Source of the DNA: an uncultured Clostridium sp.
GTDB lineage: Bacteria; Bacillota; Clostridia; Clostridiales; Clostridiaceae
Direction: 5' to 3'
DNA length: 16,713 bases
Assembly (NCBI RefSeq): GCF_937920395.1
Contig: NZ_CALEVF010000369.1
Coordinates: 1-16,713 of the forward strand
Notes under the pieces: model-generated
Seen by the model: only the letters and a program-made list of their open reading frames with translations
What the model was told of the DNA's origin: nothing
Databases searched by the model: none
Position numbers and translations under genes: made by a program
Shown: positions 11,819 through 16,713 of the stretch, piece by piece
Layout of the letters: every line of letters begins with the position of its first letter
Position numbering within the stretch: position 1 is the stretch's first letter

Positions 11819-12486
11819 TGCTTAATTTAATAAAAAAGGATATTCTTATTCAGAAAAAAACTATTATATTTGCACTCCTTTATGCTGCTTTTGTTTTAGC
11901 TTTTTTTTCTAATATATTTCCAAATGGCTTTGGGTTATATGTAATGTCTCCCATGATAATAACTTATCTGTATATAACATTTGCAGTACAATATGATGAT
12001 AAAAACAATAGTGAAGTTATATTAAATAGTTTACCACTTAAAAGATCTGATATTGTTATATCAAAATATATATCAACCTTTGTGTTTGGAAGCATAGGAA
12101 TTATTTGTTCTATATTAGTTGATGTTATAGGCAAGGTCACAGGGCTTTCATCTTTTATTGGGTCAATTTCATTACTGGATATTGTTTTGGTTATATCAGC
12201 TATATGTATATTTAGTGCTGTATTTTATCCTGTGTATTTTAAATTTGGAGTTGCAAAAATGAAATTATTCACAGTGGCAATATTTATGATAATTTTTTTC
12301 GTACCAATGAACGTTATTAGCTATATTAATGAAAACCCCAATAATGTCTTTGTGCATAAATTTAATTATTTTATAACCAACACTTCTAGTTTAACTATAA
12401 ATTCTTTAGCTATAATAACAGGTTTAATTTTCTTTATGGTTTCCCTTATGATTTCAATTCGTATTTATAATAATAAAGAATTTTAA
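11818..12486 (+). CDS. ABC-2 type permease
   Basis: The 222-residue membrane protein has about six hydrophobic helices, starting with TIIFALLYAAFVLAFF and ending with AIITGLIFFMVSLMISI. The N-terminal MLNLIKKDILIQKK and the cytoplasmic YDDKNNSEVILNSLPLKRSD segment are typical of ABC-2 permeases in YtrA-type and bacteriocin-related operons. Its ATG overlaps the stop of the ATPase gene. It is the probable transmembrane half of the exporter; the substrate cannot be told from sequence. Confidence 0.88.
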   Translation: MLNLIKKDILIQKKTIIFALLYAAFVLAFFSNIFPNGFGLYVMSPMIITYLYITFAVQYDDKNNSEVILNSLPLKRSDIVISKYISTFVFGSIGIICSILVDVIGKVTGLSSFIGSISLLDIVLVISAICIFSAVFYPVYFKFGVAKMKLFTVAIFMIIFFVPMNVISYINENPNNVFVHKFNYFITNTSSLTINSLAIITGLIFFMVSLMISIRIYNNKEF

Positions 12487-12514
12487 TATATAAAATAAAA
12501 TGGAGGGGTTATCA

Positions 12515-12724
12515 GTGAAAAAAAACAAATTAATAAGAATTGTTAGACACAATTTTCATGACTATAAAATGAGTTGGACTATGCTTCTTTTGGGACTATC
12601 AGCAGGATTTGGAATACTAGGTAATAAATTTGGTATGGTATATTTGATTATTTCATTTTTACCAGTGCTCATATGGTCACTGCTTTGGTTTAATGAAAGA
12701 AAAATAACTGATACTTCTTTATAA
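12515..12724 (+). CDS. Small membrane protein of the ABC operon
   Basis: This is a 69-residue protein of unknown function. I set the start at GTG 12515, 7 nt after GGAGGGG (12502-12508). The in-frame ATG at 12500 overlaps that ribosome binding site and is unlikely. Two hydrophobic segments (WTMLLLGLSAGFGILG and VYLIISFLPVLIWSLLWF) suggest a two-helix membrane protein with a basic N-terminus. It lies 28 bp after the permease and before the operon terminator, so it probably belongs to the transporter unit as an accessory subunit. Confidence 0.75.
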   Translation: MKKNKLIRIVRHNFHDYKMSWTMLLLGLSAGFGILGNKFGMVYLIISFLPVLIWSLLWFNERKITDTSL

Positions 12725-12750
12725 CAAAATGGCGATAAAATTAAAAAAAT

Positions 12751-12789
12751 AAATGAATGTATGATTTAACTAAAATCGTATGTTCATTT
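12751..12789. terminator. Terminator hairpin after the ABC operon
   Basis: 12751-12767 pairs with 12773-12789 over 17 positions including three G-U pairs, around a 5-nt loop. On the plus strand the tail is a weak TTTTATATT. On the minus strand the stem is followed by a better run, TTATTTTTTT. It may therefore work in both directions. Confidence 0.7.
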
Positions 12790-12840
12790 TATATTGCTAT
12801 ATTATAAGGAAAATTGACCAAATGTGGGTTATTAATCTTG

Positions 12841-12869
12841 TTTACACTCTGTTTATAATATGATATTAT
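12841..12869 (+). promoter_or_regulatory. Promoter of the surface protein-sortase operon
   Basis: TTTACA (12841-12846) and TATTAT (12864-12869) are separated by 17 bp, about 40 bp before the start codon at 12909. A GGAGG ribosome binding site lies at 12896-12900. Confidence 0.6.
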
Positions 12870-12908
12870 TTTAACAGTTATGAAAAATAATATACGGAGG
12901 TAGATGAT

Positions 12909-14285
12909 ATGACAAAATTTGAATTAAAAGGATGTTCTTTTATAATTGCTATAGCTATGTTGATTTTTGTATTACCAATGTCTGTAGCAAATGCGCAAAC
13001 AAAAACGCTCTCAGATGCCATATTAAAGACAAATGAAGCAACATCAATGGAAAGTAACGGGAAATTGAGTTTAATATTTAAGGCTGAGGGGCTTTCAAAA
13101 CAAGATCAAGAAGATTTTGGGATGATAAGTGATATGTTAAACAACTTACAAGTAAACTTCAATTCTAAGACATCTGGAAATAGTGCTGGAACAGTTGTAA
13201 AACAATATGTTAAAATGTCAGCGGTTGTAGGTGGAAGCCCATATGCTGGAGAATTGTGGAGCGACATAAATCTTACAGGTAAAACCCCTATTGTTAAAGA
13301 AATTGTAAAATCACCTGATCTATTTGAAATGATGGCATCACCGCAGAATATTAATAAATATATGTTAATAGATCTTAATGAGATGAATAAAACATCTGAA
13401 ATTCAGCCAGAACTAGGTAACATGGATTTTGGAAAAATGCTTAGTGAAAACAAAGAACTACAGGGATCAATTATAACTTTATTTCAAAAATATTCGACGT
13501 TATTAGGTGCTAATTATAATTTTATATCTAAAGATGGGAATATGTATAGGGTTAAAATTGATGACATACAACTCAAAAATCTTATAAGAGAAGTAGTTAA
13601 TTTAACTGCTAAGAATAAAGAAATACAAAGTCTTCTAAAAGATTTAATAATAGCAGAAATGAAAAATACCGGATCATCAACCGTTGAAATTAATAGCATG
13701 AAATCAGATATGGATAAAATGTTTACTACAATTGAATCACAAGGATTTTTAGATGGATTTAACCAAATGATGGACAAGCTTAAAGATGTAAAGATACTTG
13801 GAGATAAAGGAATTGATATTACCTATACAATAGATGAAAATGGATACGTAATAAGTACGAAAGGTGATATAGAACTTATTTTAGATATGGCAAAGCTTGA
13901 CAAAGCATTTACTCAAAGTGCAAGTAAAAGAGCAGTTGCTGCTACTACTGAAATTATGCAAGCAGGCACGTATACAGTGGGTTTACATTATGAATTAAGT
14001 AACAGTAATATTAACGGGAATGTAAATGTTATAATACCAACACTTACGCCTGCAAATTCATTTAGTTTTGCAAATATGTTTGACGAACCAACTGATACGG
14101 ATACAAATAATCCTAATTCCAATAATGGTAATAATTCAGGCCCAAAACAAGGCGTCGTTACACATACCATTAAGGGGGGGAGACTTCCGGATACTTCTAC
14201 TCATTTATATGAGTTACTCCTTATAGGTATCGCTCTAACACTTACTGGAGCTTTAGGATTAAAAAGCAGAAAACGCTATGAATAA
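12909..14285 (+). CDS. Secreted cell-wall-anchored protein with LPDTS sorting signal
   Basis: The gene encodes 458 residues. An N-terminal signal peptide (hydrophobic SFIIAIAMLIFVLPMSV, likely cleavage after ANA) leads into a ~350-residue extracellular domain of unknown family with many K, N and M. A short Asp/Asn/Gly-rich linker (about 393-412) precedes the wall-sorting signal LPDTS (426-430), a hydrophobic helix and the basic tail KSRKRYE. LPDTS is the motif recognised by class D sortases of the Bacillus YhcS type, and the next gene encodes such a sortase, overlapping by 8 bp. The pair is therefore an enzyme-substrate unit. A run of seven G (14174-14180) lies just before the LPDTS codons. 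The role of the extracellular domain is unknown. Confidence 0.85.
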   Translation: MTKFELKGCSFIIAIAMLIFVLPMSVANAQTKTLSDAILKTNEATSMESNGKLSLIFKAEGLSKQDQEDFGMISDMLNNLQVNFNSKTSGNSAGTVVKQYVKMSAVVGGSPYAGELWSDINLTGKTPIVKEIVKSPDLFEMMASPQNINKYMLIDLNEMNKTSEIQPELGNMDFGKMLSENKELQGSIITLFQKYSTLLGANYNFISKDGNMYRVKIDDIQLKNLIREVVNLTAKNKEIQSLLKDLIIAEMKNTGSSTVEINSMKSDMDKMFTTIESQGFLDGFNQMMDKLKDVKILGDKGIDITYTIDENGYVISTKGDIELILDMAKLDKAFTQSASKRAVAATTEIMQAGTYTVGLHYELSNSNINGNVNVIIPTLTPANSFSFANMFDEPTDTDTNNPNSNNGNNSGPKQGVVTHTIKGGRLPDTSTHLYELLLIGIALTLTGALGLKSRKRYE

Positions 14286-14913
14286 ATTGAAAATACTATG
14301 GAGTAAAATTACTATGATTAAGGTTCTGTCTACTTTGTTTTTGGGCTTTGGGATAGGAATTATTGCTTTTGCAGCATATAGTATATGGTCACAGTCTAAT
14401 AACTTAGTGAAGGCAGTTCCAAGCCATATTTCTAAATCAACAACAAAAATATCAACAAAAGCTTTAACAAAAGTGGCAACGAAAGTGGTAAATAAAAAAC
14501 TTTATTCTATATATCCAAATGATGGAGATAATATTGGTAGCTTGACTATGACAACTTTAAACCAGAAAGTACCTATTGTTGAGGGAACTGGCGAAAATGA
14601 GTTAAAAAAAGGTGTGGGTCATTATACACAAAGTGTACTTCCTGGAGAAAAAGATAATTGCGTTCTTTCTGGTCATCGTGATACTGTCTTTAGTAAAATA
14701 GGAAAGCTTAAGATAGGAGACAAATTGATTGTCCAAACATCAGCAGGTATATTCACATATAAGGTGAAAGGCACGCGAATTGTCCATAAAGATGATAAGA
14801 CAGTAATCGTACCTACAAGTAGTGCGATACTAACACTAACAACATGTTATCCGTTTAATTTTATTGGGGATGCTCCGGACCGTTATATTGTTTCTGCAAA
14901 TTTAATTAAATAA
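14278..14913 (+). CDS. Class D sortase
   Basis: The 211-residue transpeptidase cleaves a sorting motif and links the protein to the cell wall. It has an N-terminal membrane anchor (about 14-36), a Lys/Thr/Ser-rich linker and the sortase barrel. The catalytic triad is clear: H133 in LSGHRDTVF, C190 in TLTTCYPF and R202 in DRYIV. TLTTCYPF and the type II anchor fit class D. Its ATG overlaps the end of the surface protein gene, so the two are translationally coupled, and the neighbour's LPDTS is its expected substrate. No strong terminator is seen immediately after it. Confidence 0.93.
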   Translation: MNKLKILWSKITMIKVLSTLFLGFGIGIIAFAAYSIWSQSNNLVKAVPSHISKSTTKISTKALTKVATKVVNKKLYSIYPNDGDNIGSLTMTTLNQKVPIVEGTGENELKKGVGHYTQSVLPGEKDNCVLSGHRDTVFSKIGKLKIGDKLIVQTSAGIFTYKVKGTRIVHKDDKTVIVPTSSAILTLTTCYPFNFIGDAPDRYIVSANLIK

Positions 14914-15126
14914 AATAGTGGATAATTGTTTTATTTTTAAAAAAATGGCAATAACTATAAGGAGTAGAAAATTTTTTAGTGTTCACGAGTAAATATATTG
15001 AAATATATCATCCGTATTTATAATGTAAGTTGATTATCTATAATGAATTATATATAATAGGAATGTACAAGAAAAAATATCAAGTAAATATAGTAATATT
15101 ACTTATATTATACAAGGAGGAAATAA

Positions 15127-15390
15127 ATGGATATAGATGTAAACTCACCACTTGATGAACTATTAGAAACTTGGGCTATGTATTCACAAAAACTTGTCTA
15201 TACTATGCTAACTGAAAAAGCTGAAATTGATGAATTTAATAAAGTGAAATTAGTCTTAAAAACAAAAGGAATAATAAAATTAGAAATACATAATGTTTAT
15301 GATAACGAATATGTTTTGCATTATCTTAAGCAAGGTGGACTATTTACAAAAAGAATTATTTTAAATAAAGAAGCAGCTAAAGTAGAATAG
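15127..15390 (+). CDS. Small hypothetical protein
   Basis: The gene encodes 87 residues of an unrecognised family. ATG 15127 follows the strong ribosome binding site AAGGAGG (15114-15120). The N-terminal half looks helical (SPLDELLETWAMYSQKLVYT), followed by a predicted beta part (KVKLVLKTKGIIKLEIHNVY and YVLHYLKQGG). There is no signal peptide or membrane segment. It is a single gene ending at its own terminator (15417). The 213 bp upstream (14914-15126) hold no gene. Confidence 0.75.
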   Translation: MDIDVNSPLDELLETWAMYSQKLVYTMLTEKAEIDEFNKVKLVLKTKGIIKLEIHNVYDNEYVLHYLKQGGLFTKRIILNKEAAKVE

Positions 15391-15416
15391 TATGAAATTT
15401 CATAAAGTGTTTTCTA

Positions 15417-15447
15417 AAATAACTAGTGATCATGCTAGTTATTTTTT
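15417..15447 (+). terminator. Rho-independent terminator after the small hypothetical gene
   Basis: AAATAACTAG (15417-15426) and CTAGTTATTT (15435-15444) form a perfect 10-bp stem with an 8-nt loop, followed by additional T. Confidence 0.88.
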
Positions 15448-15449
15448 TA

Positions 15450-16300
15450 TAAAATAAGAGATGTTAGTATATGTTTGTTATTCTTGTATAGTCTAAATAT
15501 AGAAATAAAATGATAATTTATGTTTGAATAATGTGATATTTTAATATATTGCAATTATTCTTAACCTTTTTTATATTATAATCAAATATAATATGTTATA
15601 ATTATATTGGATTAGTATAATACATTGTTATAGAATGTAGGTACTAGGAAATTATTAAAACTTTATATAACGAGTAGTCTTAAAATATGAATAATAGTAT
15701 AAAAATATATATGTAAAGAGAGTGATGTTTTAAAAAGACAGCGCTTTAAAATATAAATCTATTAAGAAACATTAAAAAATATCATAAGAAAGGAGAAAAA
15801 TTATCATTAAATTGATAAAAGACGGCAAAATAGTTTTTAAAAAATTAGAGAACATTGTATAGCAAAACAAGTAATATAGTTGAGTCTGTTGAATTGTTAC
15901 GGCAAGATAAAAGAGTATAGTGGAGATAGGCTAGCTAGATTTGGATATCGGCAATACAAACTATTCTCTCATAAAAATAAATAATTCTAAAGTAATTGTA
16001 ATAAAAATATAAAAAAAAGGTAGGTGAAAACCTGATTTATGGTTAGCTAATAGAAAAAAACACTTGGAATGGTAAATTAATGAAATCTCATAAGGAAGTA
16101 TCTCATATTATGGGTGGAAATCTAAAACTCCTTATGAAATTGTTAATGCATCTTTAAAAAAGATGAGCAGCTCCGCAACTGATAAATGATAAATAGAGTA
16201 AGCGGCGCTGACCTAAGTAATTGTAATCTGTGATACTACCATTTTGTTTAGTCGACAGAACGAAAATATTGGATGAATAAAATGCCTAATATTTAGAAAT
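15450..16300. other. Gene-poor stretch with decayed coding pieces upstream of RNase J
   Basis: No intact gene on either strand. Short protein-like pieces are interrupted by stops, for example the run GDRLARFGYRQYKLFSHKNK near 15920-15982 and SKTPYEIVNASLKKMSSSAT near 16122-16185. A GAAAGGAGAAAA sequence near 15788 looks like a ribosome binding site without a usable start codon. TCATAAGGA (16088) and TCCTTATGA (16129) form a 9-bp inverted repeat. The stretch probably contains remains of one or two genes; the families were not recognised. Confidence 0.4.
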
Positions 16301-16310
16301 CGGGGAAATA

Positions 16311-16713
16311 ATGAATAATAATTATAGAAGTAAAGGTAAAAACAAAATCAGAGTTATTCCAATAGGTGGACTTGGAGAAATTGGGAAAAATATTACTGCA
16401 ATAGAATATAAAGAAGAAATTATCGTTATAGATTGTGGTATTTCATTTCCAGATGTAGATATGTATGGAGTAGATTTAGTTATTCCTGATATAACATATC
16501 TTTTAGAGAATAAAGACAGAGTAAAAGGAATTTTCCTAACACATGGTCATGAAGATCATATAGGAGCATTACCTTATGTTTTAAAACAGTTAAATGTACC
16601 AGTTTATGGAACATGCCTAACACTTGGACTTGTAGAAAACAAATTACAAGAACATGGAATACTTGCAGATTGTACACTAAATGTAGTAAAAGCTGGAGAT
16701 ATAGTTAAGCTTG
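16311..16713 (+). CDS. rnj: Ribonuclease J, N-terminal part (cut by window end)
   Basis: The first 134 residues of RNase J are present, a metallo-beta-lactamase/beta-CASP nuclease with 5'-exonuclease and endonuclease activity in RNA decay and maturation. After a short basic N-terminus comes IRVIPIGGLGEIGKN, then the conserved DCGISFPD, and the zinc-binding motif HGHEDH at residues 78-83 in IFLTHGHEDHIGALPYVL. ATG 16311 follows GGGGA (16302-16306). Full-length proteins are about 550 residues, so roughly three quarters of the gene lie beyond the window. It looks intact and chromosomal. Confidence 0.95.
   Translation, partial: MNNNYRSKGKNKIRVIPIGGLGEIGKNITAIEYKEEIIVIDCGISFPDVDMYGVDLVIPDITYLLENKDRVKGIFLTHGHEDHIGALPYVLKQLNVPVYGTCLTLGLVENKLQEHGILADCTLNVVKAGDIVKL

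Noticed and set aside
16020..16260. Riboswitch or T-box leader upstream of RNase J
   Set aside because: A GGGTGG at 16112 and an inverted repeat were considered, but no conserved T-box, cobalamin, SAM or c-di-GMP core could be recognised, and no terminator hairpin precedes the start codon.
16480..16677. Minus-strand ORF inside the RNase J gene
   Set aside because: It is antisense to a clearly recognised coding sequence with the HGHEDH motif.

Overview
The window is a stretch of low-GC Firmicute DNA, most likely from a Clostridium-type spore former. The grounds are very AT-rich codon use, strong GGAGG-type ribosome binding sites with TTG/GTG starts, Spo0E-like sporulation phosphatases, an Agr-type peptide quorum-sensing cassette, a class D sortase with an LPDTS substrate, a GGGtGRT-family protein and RNase J. 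The first 48 bases are Illumina adapter, so position 1 is a contaminated contig end.

Bases 49-285 are the 3' end of a GGGtGRT-family gene. Its last ~110 bases recur exactly at 10161-10270. Between the copies lies a ~10 kb integrated element with a tyrosine recombinase next to the left copy, so the repeats read as attL and attR in the 3' end of the target gene. From left to right the element holds: integrase; ~700 bp of structured non-coding DNA; a Trp-Cys repeat protein whose ribosome binding site lies in an inverted repeat; an intact spo0E-like gene and a second one broken by an amber codon; an agrD-agrC-agrB-like cassette without agrA; a possible small RNA; ~700 bp of nested palindromes and repeated 15-mers; and prophage remains. 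The prophage remains are a small terminase subunit, the C-terminus of a tail protein, a tail-region protein, an XhlA-like protein, an amidase severed from its SPOR domain, and an LLH-type holin. Head, portal, large terminase and tail genes are missing, so this is a reduced prophage or a satellite-like derivative.

The element's retained cargo is aimed at host decisions. Agr-type signalling senses population density, Spo0E proteins remove phosphate from Spo0A, and a lysis module remains. That these act together is inference. The agr peptide precursor is unusual because Ser sits where the ring-forming Cys is expected.

Right of attR is ordinary chromosome: the terminator of the target operon; a YtrA-type GntR regulator with a palindromic operator over its own -10 box, followed by an ABC exporter (ATPase, permease, small membrane protein); an LPDTS-anchored surface protein overlapping its class D sortase; a small unknown protein; ~850 bp of gene-poor, apparently decayed DNA; and the 5' part of the RNase J gene, cut by the window end.
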